64,000 bases of DNA from Streptomyces dangxiongensis (lineage in GTDB: Bacteria; Actinomycetota; Actinomycetes; Streptomycetales; Streptomycetaceae): contig NZ_CP033073.1 in NCBI RefSeq assembly GCF_003675325.1, positions 3,844,001 through 3,908,000 of the forward strand, given 5' to 3'. The notes below the pieces were generated by a model. It did no database searches and was not told where the DNA came from. It was given only the letters and a program-made list of their open reading frames with translations. Each line of letters opens with the position of its first letter. Position 1 is the first letter of the stretch. Positions 1 through 8,072 of this stretch are shown here, piece by piece. A program made the position numbers and the translations under genes.

Positions 1-360
1 CGCCTCCTGGAACCAGGGGTGCCGGTCGGAGGTGTGGTTGGGGACGACGTCGACGACGACCTTCAGGCCGAGCCGGTGCGCCTCGGTGACCAGGGCGTCG
101 AAGTCGTCCAGGGTGCCCAGGCGCGGGTCGACGTCCCGGTGGTCGGCGACGTCGTAGCCGCCGTCGGCGAGTTCGGAGGGGTAGAAGGGGCTCAGCCACA
201 GGGCGTCCACGCCGAGCGTGGCCAGGTGGTTCAGGCGCTGGGTGATGCCCCTGAGGTCGCCCAGGCCGTCGCCGTCGGCGTCGGCGAAACTGCGCGGGTA
301 GACCTGGTAGATGACGGCCTGCCGCCACCAGTCGGGGTTCCTGGACGAGAGGTCTGCCAT
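1..360 (-). CDS. Alpha-glucosidase, GH13 family (N-terminal part; C-terminus outside window)
   Basis: The first 120 residues of a glycoside hydrolase family 13 enzyme, which in this family cleaves terminal alpha-1,4-linked glucose from maltose and maltodextrins in the cytoplasm. The start ATG at 360 is preceded by GGGAG five bases upstream. Visible motifs are WWRQAVIYQVYPRSFADAD near residue 10, then GYDVADHRDVDP, and the conserved first GH13 region DVVPNHTSDRHPWF near residue 110. The catalytic Asp and Glu lie beyond the left edge, so activity cannot be judged. Such genes commonly follow a maltose ABC transporter operon, but the left neighbour is not visible. Family is secure; exact substrate is inferred. 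Confidence 0.93.
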   Translation of the reverse strand, partial: MADLSSRNPDWWRQAVIYQVYPRSFADADGDGLGDLRGITQRLNHLATLGVDALWLSPFYPSELADGGYDVADHRDVDPRLGTLDDFDALVTEAHRLGLKVVVDVVPNHTSDRHPWFQEA

Positions 361-441
361 GCGGGCTCCCAGAGGACGGACGACGGTACGGACTCGGTAT
401 CTGTCCACATTGCCCGGAAAGGGAACCTTTTTCGAGGCCGG

Positions 442-792
442 TCAGGGGGTGCAGTGCTCCAGCAGGTCCCGCACCCGCGCGTCCACCACGCGGTAGCGCA
501 CCACGCGCCCCTCCTTCTCCCCCGCGACCACCCCGGCCGCCCTCAGCAGCCGCAACGCCTGGGAGACGGCGGGATCGTTCATGCCGGTGGCGATCGCGAG
601 GTCGGAGACGGCGAGCGGGCCGGTGCGGTGCAGGGCGAGCAGCAGCGCGAGCCGGTTGGCGTCGGCCAGGAGGGAGAAACGGCCGGCCCAGGTGCGCAGG
701 TGGTCCGCGTCGCCGATGGCGGCGATCGCCTCGCACACCCGGTGACCGTCGATGGTGCGACGGTCGGCTCGGTCGGCAGGCACGAGATGCAT
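442..792 (-). CDS. ArsR-family metal-sensing transcriptional repressor
   Basis: A 116-residue winged-helix protein. A helix-turn-helix is visible at about residues 58-85 (DLAIATGMNDPAVSQALRLL), followed by a wing (GEKEGRVVRYRVVD). Its length and layout match ArsR/SmtB repressors, which leave DNA on binding metal. Several histidines and aspartates are in the right regions (MHLVPAD at the N-terminus, DGHRV, CEAI, and DARVRDLLEHC at the C-terminus), so a nickel/cobalt sensor of the NmtR/KmtR kind is plausible. It is divergent from the NiCoT transporter at 1076, and a near-perfect 24-bp palindrome lies 34 bp upstream of its start. The metal identity is inferred from the neighbour. Confidence 0.9.
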   Translation of the reverse strand: MHLVPADRADRRTIDGHRVCEAIAAIGDADHLRTWAGRFSLLADANRLALLLALHRTGPLAVSDLAIATGMNDPAVSQALRLLRAAGVVAGEKEGRVVRYRVVDARVRDLLEHCTP

Positions 793-826
793 GACGCCAT
801 CCTCGCAGGCACCGATGTGATCTTGA

Positions 827-850
827 ATACCTGCGCAGGTGCGCAGCTAT
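827..850. promoter_or_regulatory. 24-bp operator palindrome for the ArsR regulator
   Basis: Half-sites ATACCTGCGCA (827-837) and TGCGCAGCTAT (840-850) are inverted repeats with one mismatch across a GG centre. The palindrome sits in the divergent region between the ArsR gene and the B12 riboswitch, and spans the space between a possible -35 (TTGAAT, 823-828) and -10 (TATGCA, 848-853) of the transporter transcript. The ATA...TAT ends around a GC-rich core resemble SmtB/NmtR-type operators. Binding by the adjacent ArsR protein is inferred. Confidence 0.75.
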
Positions 851-883
851 GCAGGGAACCTGCCGCCCCTCTACGGTGGGCGG

Positions 884-1043
884 GCCGTGGTGCTCGGGAA
901 GTCGATGCAAGGTCGACGCGGCCCTCGCCACTGTGATCAGGGAGTTCCCGTTCCGTCCGGCAGCAGCCGGGCCACTGGTCGTACGCGACCGGGAAGGCAG
1001 GGACGGCGGACGCGGACCTGTAAGCCAGGAGACCGGCCACGGC
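884..1043 (+). ncRNA. Cobalamin (adenosylcobalamin) riboswitch
   Basis: The leader of the downstream transporter carries hallmark B12-aptamer elements in order: GGTGCTCGGGAA (889-900), the conserved core GCCACTGTGA (927-936), and AAGCCAGGAGACCGGCC (1022-1038). A P1 stem closes the fold: GCCGTGG (884-890) pairs perfectly with CCACGGC (1037-1043). B12 binding to such RNAs lowers expression of downstream cobalt-uptake or B12 genes. The element ends 33 bases before the GTG start, so control by sequestering the ribosome site (GAGGTG, 1063-1068) is likely. No poly-U terminator is seen. Confidence 0.93.
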
Positions 1044-1075
1044 GACTCACGAAGTGATCCACGAGGTGCTGGAGC

Positions 1076-2170
1076 GTGAACCTGATGGCCGATGCCGCGT
1101 CTTTCCGCTGGCGACGCGAGGACACCGTCAAGACGGCGGGGCTGATGGCGGTGATAGTCGCCCTGCACGTCGTCGCCTTCGGGATCCTCTTCCTCCTCGT
1201 CGCCCCCGAGCACTACCGGGTGGGCACCGACGTCTTCGGCGTCGGACTCGGCGTCACCGCCTACACCCTCGGCATGCGGCACGCCTTCGACGCCGACCAC
1301 ATCGCCGCCATCGACAACACCACCCGCAAGCTGATGGCCGACGGCAAGCGGCCCGTGTCGGTGGGCTTCTGGTTCGCGCTCGGCCACTCCAGCGTCGTCG
1401 TCCTGCTGGCGCTGCTGATCGCGGGCGGCACCTCCCTCGCCGGGAAGGTCATGAACGAGGGGTCCAGCACCCACCAGGTGCTCGGCGTCCTCGGGACCAC
1501 GGTCTCCGGCACGTTCCTCTACCTCATCGCGGCCCTGAACCTGGTCGCACTGGTGGGCATCCTGCGGGTGTTCCGCGCCATGCGCGCCGGAGCGTACGAC
1601 GAGAAGGAGCTGGAACAGCACCTGGCCTCGCGCGGCTTCATGAACCGGCTCCTCGGCCGGCTCACCAGGTCCGTGTCCCGGCCGGGCCAGATGTACCCGC
1701 TCGGCTTCCTCTTCGGCCTCGGCTTCGACACGGCCACCGAGGTCACGCTGATGGTGATGGCCGGCTCGGGTGCGGCGGCCGGCCTGCCCTGGTACGCGAT
1801 CCTCTGCCTGCCGCTGCTCTTCGCCGCCGGCATGAGCCTGTTCGACACCCTCGACGGCACGTTCATGAACTTCGCCTACCAGTGGGCGTTCTCCAACCCC
1901 GTCCGCAAGGTGTTCTACAACCTCGCCATCACCGGCCTGTCCGTCGCCGTCGCCTTCTTCATCGGCACGATCGAGCTGGTCGGCGTCCTGCACGAGAAGT
2001 TCGACCTGCACGACGACGTCACCGGCTGGGTCGCCGGCCTCGACCTGGACAACGTCGGCTACCTCATCGTCGGCCTGTTCGTCGTCGTGTGGGCGGCGGC
2101 ACTGGCGTACTGGCGGTTCGCCAGGGTGGAGGAACGCTGGTCGGAACGGGTACCGGCCACCGCCGACTAG
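1076..2170 (+). CDS. NiCoT-family cobalt/nickel permease
   Basis: A 364-residue polytopic membrane protein of the HoxN/NixA family. The signature HAFDADHIAAIDNTTRK in the second membrane segment (about residues 68-84) provides the metal-selecting His and Asp residues. Other family motifs are FALGHSSVV and LGFLFGLGFDTATEVTL. About eight hydrophobic segments are visible. These permeases import Ni2+ or Co2+ with high affinity. The upstream cobalamin riboswitch argues that cobalt, for B12 synthesis, is the physiological substrate. The GTG at 1076 follows GAGGTG at 1063; an ATG at 1085 is an alternative start. An ArsR operator upstream would add metal control. Confidence 0.94.
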   Translation: MNLMADAASFRWRREDTVKTAGLMAVIVALHVVAFGILFLLVAPEHYRVGTDVFGVGLGVTAYTLGMRHAFDADHIAAIDNTTRKLMADGKRPVSVGFWFALGHSSVVVLLALLIAGGTSLAGKVMNEGSSTHQVLGVLGTTVSGTFLYLIAALNLVALVGILRVFRAMRAGAYDEKELEQHLASRGFMNRLLGRLTRSVSRPGQMYPLGFLFGLGFDTATEVTLMVMAGSGAAAGLPWYAILCLPLLFAAGMSLFDTLDGTFMNFAYQWAFSNPVRKVFYNLAITGLSVAVAFFIGTIELVGVLHEKFDLHDDVTGWVAGLDLDNVGYLIVGLFVVVWAAALAYWRFARVEERWSERVPATAD

Positions 2171-2173
2171 GGC

Positions 2174-2218
2174 GTGGCGTCGAACTCCCGCCGTGGGGCG
2201 GGCGGGGGTTCGACGGCA
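2174..2218. terminator. Bidirectional terminator between the permease and nucleoside hydrolase genes
   Basis: A hairpin: CGTCGAAC (2178-2185) plus CCCGCC (2187-2192) pair with GGCGGG (2197-2202) and GTTCGACG (2207/8-2214), with a small bulge and a GTGG loop. GTG/CAC extends the base of the stem. It fills the 52-bp gap between two converging genes and has no clear U-tract, as is common for Streptomyces terminators. Confidence 0.7.
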
Positions 2219-2222
2219 CGGC

Positions 2223-3188
2223 CTAGCGGCCGACGGTCTCCAGGTACAGCCTCACGTACCGGTCCGCGTCCACCTCCAGGGCCACGTCCACCAGGGCGTG
2301 TTCGCGGCGGCCCTCGTGGATCTCCGACTCGCCGGGACGGGGCCGGCGGTCCACGACCGTCTGGCCGCGGGACGGGCCGGGGGCCAGGGTGACCTCCACC
2401 GGCAGCAGCCGGGTGGTGATGCCCCGCGGGTCGGCGACCGCGCACACCGCGCCCGCGTCGCCGAGGCCGCCCGCCTCCTCCGCCTCGGCCGGCCCGCCCG
2501 GCGAGGTCGGCCGGTGGGCGAGGAGGTCGCCGGCCAGGCGGGTGCCGGGCTCGTCGCTGGCGCGCAGCCGGTGCACCTCCGGGCCGTCCACGACGACCTG
2601 CTGGAAGACGTCCAGGCCGTACATCGTGATCGGCACCCCGGCCGTCAGCAGGATCGCCGCCGCCTCCGGGTCGTGCCAGACGTTGAACTCCGCGACCGGG
2701 GTGGCGTTGCCGACAGCCACGGCCCCGCCCATGAACACGATCCGCCCGATGTTCGACGTCACCTCCGGATGGGTGCGCAGCAACAGCGCGATGTTCGTCA
2801 GCGGGGCGGTCGGGACCAGGGTCACCGGGCGCGGGGAGGCGAGGATCTCCCGGTGCAGCAGGGTGACGGCGTCGACGGCCGCCGGGGCCCGGGTGGGCGC
2901 GGGCAGGCCCAGGTCACCCATGCCGTCCGTGCCGTGCACGTGCCGGGCCGAGCGGGCCGGCTCGATCAGCGGGCGTGCGGCGCCCCGCGCCACCGGGATG
3001 TCGGGCGCGCCCGCCCGCTCCAGCACGGTCAGCGTGTTGCGGACCACCCCGTCGACGTCGGTGTTCCCGGCCACGCAGGTCACCGCCCGCAGGTCGAGAC
3101 CCGGGTGCCGGACGGCGAACAGCAGGGCCAGGGCGTCGTCGACGCCGGTGTCGCAGTCGATGATCACGGGGATCGGCTCACCGGTCAC
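2223..3188 (-). CDS. Inosine-uridine preferring nucleoside hydrolase family protein
   Basis: A 321-residue enzyme of the IUNH family, which hydrolyses the N-glycosidic bond of ribonucleosides for salvage. The diagnostic Ca2+/ribose-binding cluster is near the N-terminus: IDCDTGVDDALALLFAV. Further motifs are PTAPLTNIALLL, the strand FMGGAV, and the C-terminal-half EFNVWHDPEAAAILL that completes the active site. The GTG at 3188 is chosen because GGAAGGAG lies 5-12 bases upstream and because the conserved strand VIIDCDTG begins nine residues in; upstream open sequence is low-complexity. Base specificity cannot be read from the sequence. Confidence 0.92.
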   Translation of the reverse strand: MTGEPIPVIIDCDTGVDDALALLFAVRHPGLDLRAVTCVAGNTDVDGVVRNTLTVLERAGAPDIPVARGAARPLIEPARSARHVHGTDGMGDLGLPAPTRAPAAVDAVTLLHREILASPRPVTLVPTAPLTNIALLLRTHPEVTSNIGRIVFMGGAVAVGNATPVAEFNVWHDPEAAAILLTAGVPITMYGLDVFQQVVVDGPEVHRLRASDEPGTRLAGDLLAHRPTSPGGPAEAEEAGGLGDAGAVCAVADPRGITTRLLPVEVTLAPGPSRGQTVVDRRPRPGESEIHEGRREHALVDVALEVDADRYVRLYLETVGR

Positions 3189-3391
3189 AGCGCACTCCTT
3201 CCGTCGTCCCGACCTTAGATCAGCCTCCGCGCACCCGACCGGCACCGGCCCGGCCGGCCCCCGGGCGGCACCGCGCGGCGTCCCGCGCGTCCCCTCACCC
3301 GTACGGCCCCGGAGCGCTGGTGGGCGGGGCGGGGCGGTGGTGCCGTGGGAGCAGGCGTCCCGCCGGTCCGTACGCAGCCCAGGAGGCACCG

Positions 3392-4192
3392 ATGACCCCC
3401 GCGATAGCCACCCGCGTCGCCCGGCTCCCCCGGGCCGTCCTGCTGCCCCTCCTCGGCGCCGGTCTGCTCACCGCCGGCGGCTGCGCCGCCCTCGGCCTGA
3501 ACCGACCGGCGTCCGCCCCGCACCCCCTGCCCACCGTCGACCGGCCGGCCGCGACGCCCAGGACGTCCCCGCGGCCCGACGGGTCCACGCTCAGCGACGA
3601 GCAGGCACAGGCCGCGCTCATCACCGAGGGCGACCTCGGCGCCCCCTGGACCTCCACGCGCGGCGCGGCCACCTGGCGGGACGGGCTGCTGAAGGCGACC
3701 ACCTCGGCCGGGGAGTGCCAGCGACTGCTGGACGCCCTCTACAGCGACGAGTTGCTCGGCGCCCCGGCCCGCGCCGCCATCGGCCTGGACGACGCCGACA
3801 CCGACGCCCAGCTCCGCTACCAGATCGGCACCCGCCGCCCGTCGGACGTGAACGCCGTACTGGCCTGGTTGCAGACGATGCCGGCGCGGTGCGCGCGGTT
3901 CACCGCCACCACCGAGCTGGGGGCGGTGGAGGACGTCCGGGTGATCGACGCGCCGCTGCCCGAGGTCGGGGACGCGCGCCAGGGCCTCAGGGTCAGCGTG
4001 GCCGGTACGACACCGGACGGTGAGGAGAGCCTGCTCACGCTGGACCTCGCCACGGTCCGGGTCGGCAAGGACTCCTTCGCCCTCACCAACGGCGGCCTGG
4101 GTGACGTACCGAACGACGCGACGCAGGCCGCCGTCCAGATCGGCGCCCTGCGCCTGGCCGACATCCGCGCGCGGGGCCGGGCCCAGGTGTGA
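3392..4192 (+). CDS. Secreted lipoprotein, sensor-domain-like, function unknown
   Basis: A 266-residue exported protein. ATG 3392 follows a perfect AGGAGG. After a basic start (TRVARLPR) comes a hydrophobic stretch ending LLTAGGC, a slightly atypical lipobox, so the mature protein would be lipid-anchored at that Cys. A Pro/Thr-rich linker leads to a folded domain with two cysteines (SAGECQRLLDAL and MPARCARF), a layout reminiscent of the extracellular sensor domains attached to mycobacterial PknH-type kinases, here free-standing. It converges on the regulator at 4196 with a 3-bp gap. Function is not assigned. Confidence 0.8.
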   Translation: MTPAIATRVARLPRAVLLPLLGAGLLTAGGCAALGLNRPASAPHPLPTVDRPAATPRTSPRPDGSTLSDEQAQAALITEGDLGAPWTSTRGAATWRDGLLKATTSAGECQRLLDALYSDELLGAPARAAIGLDDADTDAQLRYQIGTRRPSDVNAVLAWLQTMPARCARFTATTELGAVEDVRVIDAPLPEVGDARQGLRVSVAGTTPDGEESLLTLDLATVRVGKDSFALTNGGLGDVPNDATQAAVQIGALRLADIRARGRAQV

Positions 4193-4195
4193 GGC

Positions 4196-5548
4196 TCACA
4201 GGGGCGGGTGGGCCGGGGCGGGGCCCAGGGTGGTGGTGCCCGGGGCGGTGCGGTGCCCCAGCCCGGTGCGGTAGGCGTCCAGGGCCGCCTCGACACGGCC
4301 CGTACGGCGGAGCAGGTCGCCCAGGAGGCGGCACAGGTCGGCCAGGTCGCCGGCGGCACCCGCGCGTTCCAGCAGGCTGAGGGCGCGGACGTAGTGCTCC
4401 TCGGCGGCCTCGGTGTCCCCCGCGTCCTCGGCGATGATGCCGAGCAGGCGGTGCGCGGCGGCGGCGTGGACGGCGCCGCGCTCGGAGGAGAAGTCCCCGG
4501 CGACGCCCCGGAGCAGCTCGGCGGCCTCCTCCGACTTGCCCCGGCGGTGCAGCACGTCGGCCAGTTCGACCGCGGCCTGGCTGCGGTACAGGGCGGCCCG
4601 GCTCTGCGCGAGCATGGTGTGGGCCTGGCGCAGTTCGGCCTCGGCGCGGTCGAGTTCGCCGTTCTGCGCGCAGACGTAACCGCGCATCCAGTGGCAGTTG
4701 GCCAGTTCGGTGCGCAGGCTAAGCTGCCGGTACAGCTCGGCGGCCTTGGCCAGGGAGGCGTCGGCCTCGGCGGCCCGGCCCTCGGCGAGCAGGGTGCGGG
4801 CGACCGAGCGGTGCATGCGGGCGATGAGCGCGGGGTCGCCGGCCCGCGGGGCGAGCGCGAGGGCGAACTCGGCGGCCTGGGCGGCACGGGCGTGGGCGCC
4901 CATGTCCATGTACGGGCCGATCACGCCGGCGTAGAGCAGCAGGAGGGCGTCGGGGTCGTGCAGCCCGCCGCGGTTCAGCTCGTCGAGGGCGCTCTCCAGG
5001 AGGTAGACGGCGTAGCGCAGTTCCCCGGCGAGGTAGTGGGCGACCGCCCGGCCGCGGACGGCGGGCACCCGCATCGGCAGGGACTCGCCGGCCAGTTGCT
5101 CCTCGGCCTGTTCGAAGTACTCGCGTGCCCTGGTCAGCTCGCCGGTCTCCAGGGCGCAGTCGCCGAGCCCGAGCAGGGCGGCGGCCTGTTCACAGCCGAG
5201 TCCGTGGGCCTCCGCCTCCGCCCGCAGCACCCCGTACTGCGCGGCCGCCTCCTCGGCCCGGCCGTCGGCGAGGACGCGCTGGGCCTCGGTGAGCCGCAGC
5301 CTGAGGCCGGTGGCGAGGTGGGCGGGCCGGCCGGTGGTCAGCTCCTCGAAGGCCACGCCGAGCCGCCCGGCGATATGCCTCAGCGCCTCCTCGGAGGCCC
5401 GCGCCCGCCCGGCCTCCAGCGTGGAGATGTAGGCGGGGGTGTACGCCGGTTCGGCGAGCTGCCGCTGCGTCAGCCCGCGTTGGGCGCGCAGCCGCTGCAC
5501 GCGCCGCCCGATGACCTCCGGGTCGTCCCTGTCCCGCACGCGTCTCAT
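4196..5548 (-). CDS. XRE-family regulator with C-terminal TPR repeats
   Basis: A 450-residue protein. Residues about 12-70 form a Cro/CI-type helix-turn-helix (RVQRLRAQRGLTQRQLA, then AYISTLEAGRARASEEALRHIA). Residues about 85-440 are a long array of alpha-hairpin repeats matching tetratricopeptide periodicity (ALLGLGDCALETGELTRAREYF, ARTLLAEGRAAEADASLAKA, AELADVLHRRGKSEEAAELL). TPR domains in such regulators bind peptides or partner proteins. The gene is divergent from a small exported-peptide gene, with a 26-bp inverted repeat between them. This layout recalls RRNPP-type peptide-sensing regulators of Firmicutes; that role is a hypothesis. Fold assignment is secure. Confidence 0.88.
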   Translation of the reverse strand: MRRVRDRDDPEVIGRRVQRLRAQRGLTQRQLAEPAYTPAYISTLEAGRARASEEALRHIAGRLGVAFEELTTGRPAHLATGLRLRLTEAQRVLADGRAEEAAAQYGVLRAEAEAHGLGCEQAAALLGLGDCALETGELTRAREYFEQAEEQLAGESLPMRVPAVRGRAVAHYLAGELRYAVYLLESALDELNRGGLHDPDALLLLYAGVIGPYMDMGAHARAAQAAEFALALAPRAGDPALIARMHRSVARTLLAEGRAAEADASLAKAAELYRQLSLRTELANCHWMRGYVCAQNGELDRAEAELRQAHTMLAQSRAALYRSQAAVELADVLHRRGKSEEAAELLRGVAGDFSSERGAVHAAAAHRLLGIIAEDAGDTEAAEEHYVRALSLLERAGAAGDLADLCRLLGDLLRRTGRVEAALDAYRTGLGHRTAPGTTTLGPAPAHPPL

Positions 5549-5605
5549 CCCCCCGACCCCCCCGCCGCCTCTTGCCGTTCGGCTCCGGCAGCCCCTAGGT
5601 TAAAT

Positions 5606-5631
5606 GGCGGGTCAAGCATGCTTGATACGCC
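5606..5631. promoter_or_regulatory. 26-bp inverted repeat, candidate operator
   Basis: The core is a perfect 14-bp palindrome TCAAGCATGCTTGA (5612-5625), flanked at both ends by GGCG (5606-5609) and CGCC (5628-5631), which also pair. It lies in the divergent region between the XRE-TPR gene (start 5548) and the small exported peptide (start about 5654). It is AT-richer than its surroundings. The two-fold symmetry fits an XRE dimer; autoregulation plus control of the peptide gene is inferred. Confidence 0.7.
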
Positions 5632-5653
5632 GCTTTCGTGTAGCGAGGTAGCC

Positions 5654-5902
5654 GTGGCCGGACGTCCATCCGCACCCTACGCACGCCCCCACGCCCCGCT
5701 GCGCCCGGCCGGGGCGCCCTCGCCCGCCCGAGGGGTGATCGCGGCCGTCGTCGCCGCCACGGCCCTCCTCCTGGCGGCCAACGCCGGCCCGGCCAGGGCG
5801 GCGGCTCTCGCACCGGCCCCCGCCGCGGTCCCGGCGGCGGCACCGGCCCCCGCCCCGGCGGCGGCGCCGGCCCCGGCGGCGCCCCCGCAGGCGCGTCCCT
5901 GA
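5654..5902 (+). CDS. Small exported Ala/Pro-rich peptide, unknown function
   Basis: An 82-residue product from GTG 5654, with GCGAGG about eight bases upstream. An alternative ATG at 5618 would place the start inside the palindrome and is less likely. A basic, Pro-rich N-terminus leads to a hydrophobic segment (GVIAAVVAATALLLAANAG) and a possible AxA cleavage site (ARA-AAL). What remains is a low-complexity Ala/Pro tail of about 40 residues with repeated APA units, ending QARP. It could be an exported signal propeptide, a cell-wall peptide, or a spurious GC-rich ORF. The divergent TPR regulator is the main reason to take it seriously. Confidence 0.5.
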   Translation: MAGRPSAPYARPHAPLRPAGAPSPARGVIAAVVAATALLLAANAGPARAAALAPAPAAVPAAAPAPAPAAAPAPAAPPQARP

Positions 5903-6096
5903 CCCCCCTCACCCGGCGCCCCCGCTCCCGCCCCCGGACGTCCCCGGGGCCCCCGGCGTACTTGTCAGAGGCATGACCTACTCTTTGCACACTCGCCACG
6001 CGAGGCACACACGGCTCATGCACAGGGGGCTCACGCAACGCCGTGCCCGCGCGGCACCCATGCCTTTCCCATTCGTTCCGGGGGGTTCGAATCAGC

Positions 6097-8070
6097 GTGC
6101 GCAAGCGCTCTCTCACCGCTGCCACCACTCTGGCGGTCCTCTTCAGCTCCGCGGCCCTCGCCGCCACCGCGGCCCACGCCGACTCCAGCACGAGTCTGCC
6201 GGTCAGGACGACCGGTGACATCGTCGTGGACGCGGTCCACCGGCAGGTCTTCGTCAGCGACCCGCTGAACGGCAAGATCGTCGTCACCGACTACACCGGC
6301 AAGACCCTCAAGCAGCTCACCACCAACCTCTCCGGCGTCAGCGGCCTGGAACTGTCCGCCGACTCCGGCACGCTCTACGCGGCCGTGCAGGACCTCGACG
6401 CCATCGCCGCCATCGACACCGCCACCGACACCGAGACCACCCGGTACACGGTCGGCGACAAGCCGCTCAGCGTCGCCCTCGCGGGCGGCCGGCTGTGGTT
6501 CGGCTACGGCGGCGCCGCCGCGGGCAACATCGGCTCCGTCGACCTGACCGGCGAGCAGCACGAGGTCACCCTCGACCAGGACAAGAGCTGGTACCAGGCC
6601 CCGATGCTGGACGCCGCGCCCGGCTCCGGCACGCTGGTCGCGGGCGCGGTCGGGCAGAGCCCGGTCGAGCTGGCCTCCTACGACGTCTCCTCGGGCACCG
6701 CCACGAAGCTGGCCGGCACCCGGGAGGCCGGCAGCAACCTCGGCGACCTCCAGGTCACCCCCGACGGCAAGGACGTCGTGGTGGCCAGCGGCGCCCCCTA
6801 CTACCAGCAGGTGTTCCGGACCTCCGACCTCAACGAGGACGGCAAGTACGTCACGAACGCCTACCCCAACTCCGTGGCCATCGCCCCCGACGGCACGGTC
6901 GCCGCCGGCATCAACGGCTCCTACGACCCGGACGTCTACATCTTCCGTCCGGGCAGCAGCGAGGCGCTGCGCAGCTACGACTTCCCCCGCACCGGCCAGA
7001 GCAGCGGCTCCGACCTGCTGGCCCCCTCCGGGCTGGCCTGGACCCCGGACGGCTCCCGGCTGTTCGCGGTGACCAGCAACAGCGCGGGCGCCTACTCGCT
7101 GCGCGTCCTCACCGCGCCCACCAAGGCGGCCACCACCGTCACCGTGGACGCACCGGCCACCGCCACCCGCGCCAAGCAGCTCACCGTCAAGGGCAAGGTC
7201 ACCTCCACGGCGGCCCTCCCGGCCGGCAGCAGGCTGACGGTGACCCGCACCGACCTGGAGTCGCCGAAGGGCAAGGCGCTGGCCGCGGCGACCACCAGGG
7301 CCGACGGCACGTTCTCCTTCACCGACACCCCGCCGGCCGGCGGCAAGGTGAAGTACACGGTGGCGTACGCGGGGGACGCCGGTCACACGGCCGGCTCCGG
7401 CTCGGACACCGTCGACGTCTCCCGTGCCAAGCCGGCGCTGACCGTCGACAACAACGGCAAGGTGTACGCGTACGGCAAGGACGTCCGGTTCACCGCCCAC
7501 CTGGGCAGGACCTACAAGAACCGCACGGTGGAGATCTGGGCCGACCCGTTCGGCTCCGACAAGACCGACAAGCTGGTGAAGTCCGGCAAGGTCAACTCCG
7601 ACGGCAACCTGTCGGTCACCCTGGACCTCAAGCGGGACACCAAGGTCACCGCGAAGTTCTCGGGCGACTCCCGCTACACGTCCGCCTCCGCGTCCAGCAC
7701 CGTCGGCGCCGAGGTCAGCGTGTCGACGTCGCTCGCCGGCCAGTACAAGTCGAAGTCGGCGTGGGGTCACACGTACGCCTTCTTCCACAAGACCGAGGAC
7801 CCGCTGGCCACGACGAAGATGCCGTACTACCCGGGCCGGGCGCAGAAGTTCGAGTTCGAGGTGTACTACCAGGGCCGCTGGTACCCCGGTGACCCCGCCT
7901 ACTTCAAGCTCGGCACCGACGGCGTCTCCAGGGTCCGCATCACCGGCGACCACGGCCAGGACGTCGGCTGGCGGTTCCGGATCCGCTCGTCGTACATCAA
8001 CAGCGCCTCCGGTGACACCGTGAACTCCACGACGCACGGCGCCTGGAAGTACTACACCTTCACCAAGTAG
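6097..8070 (+). CDS. Secreted beta-propeller / Ig-like repeat protein
   Basis: A 657-residue secreted protein. GTG 6097 gives a classic signal peptide: VRKRSL, a hydrophobic core, and cleavage after AAHA-DSS. Residues about 35-340 hold YncE/NHL-like propeller strands (DIVVDAVHRQVFVSDPLNGKI, GLELSADSGTLYAAV, TPDGKDVVVASG, APDGTVAAGI). Residues about 345-560 form tandem bacterial Ig-like domains (ATRAKQLTVKGKVTS, VKYTVAYAGDAGHTAGSGSD, VTAKFSGDSRYTSASAS). A C-terminal Tyr/Trp-rich domain (YYQGRWYPGDPAYFKLG) follows. A cell-surface binding or structural role is inferred; no catalytic residues were recognised. The next gene converges with a 2-bp gap. Confidence 0.88.
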   Translation: MRKRSLTAATTLAVLFSSAALAATAAHADSSTSLPVRTTGDIVVDAVHRQVFVSDPLNGKIVVTDYTGKTLKQLTTNLSGVSGLELSADSGTLYAAVQDLDAIAAIDTATDTETTRYTVGDKPLSVALAGGRLWFGYGGAAAGNIGSVDLTGEQHEVTLDQDKSWYQAPMLDAAPGSGTLVAGAVGQSPVELASYDVSSGTATKLAGTREAGSNLGDLQVTPDGKDVVVASGAPYYQQVFRTSDLNEDGKYVTNAYPNSVAIAPDGTVAAGINGSYDPDVYIFRPGSSEALRSYDFPRTGQSSGSDLLAPSGLAWTPDGSRLFAVTSNSAGAYSLRVLTAPTKAATTVTVDAPATATRAKQLTVKGKVTSTAALPAGSRLTVTRTDLESPKGKALAAATTRADGTFSFTDTPPAGGKVKYTVAYAGDAGHTAGSGSDTVDVSRAKPALTVDNNGKVYAYGKDVRFTAHLGRTYKNRTVEIWADPFGSDKTDKLVKSGKVNSDGNLSVTLDLKRDTKVTAKFSGDSRYTSASASSTVGAEVSVSTSLAGQYKSKSAWGHTYAFFHKTEDPLATTKMPYYPGRAQKFEFEVYYQGRWYPGDPAYFKLGTDGVSRVRITGDHGQDVGWRFRIRSSYINSASGDTVNSTTHGAWKYYTFTK

Positions 8071-8072
8071 CG

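Noticed and set aside
6080..6095. GGTTCGAATC-like string resembling a tRNA T-loop
   Set aside because: The flanking bases cannot form the T-stem or an acceptor stem, and no anticodon arm is present upstream. It lies just before the start of the secreted protein.
6031..8037. Long minus-strand ORF of 668 codons
   Set aside because: It mirrors the secreted propeller/Ig protein on the plus strand, has repetitive Val/Gly/Arg composition without domains, and is a typical antisense shadow in high-GC DNA.
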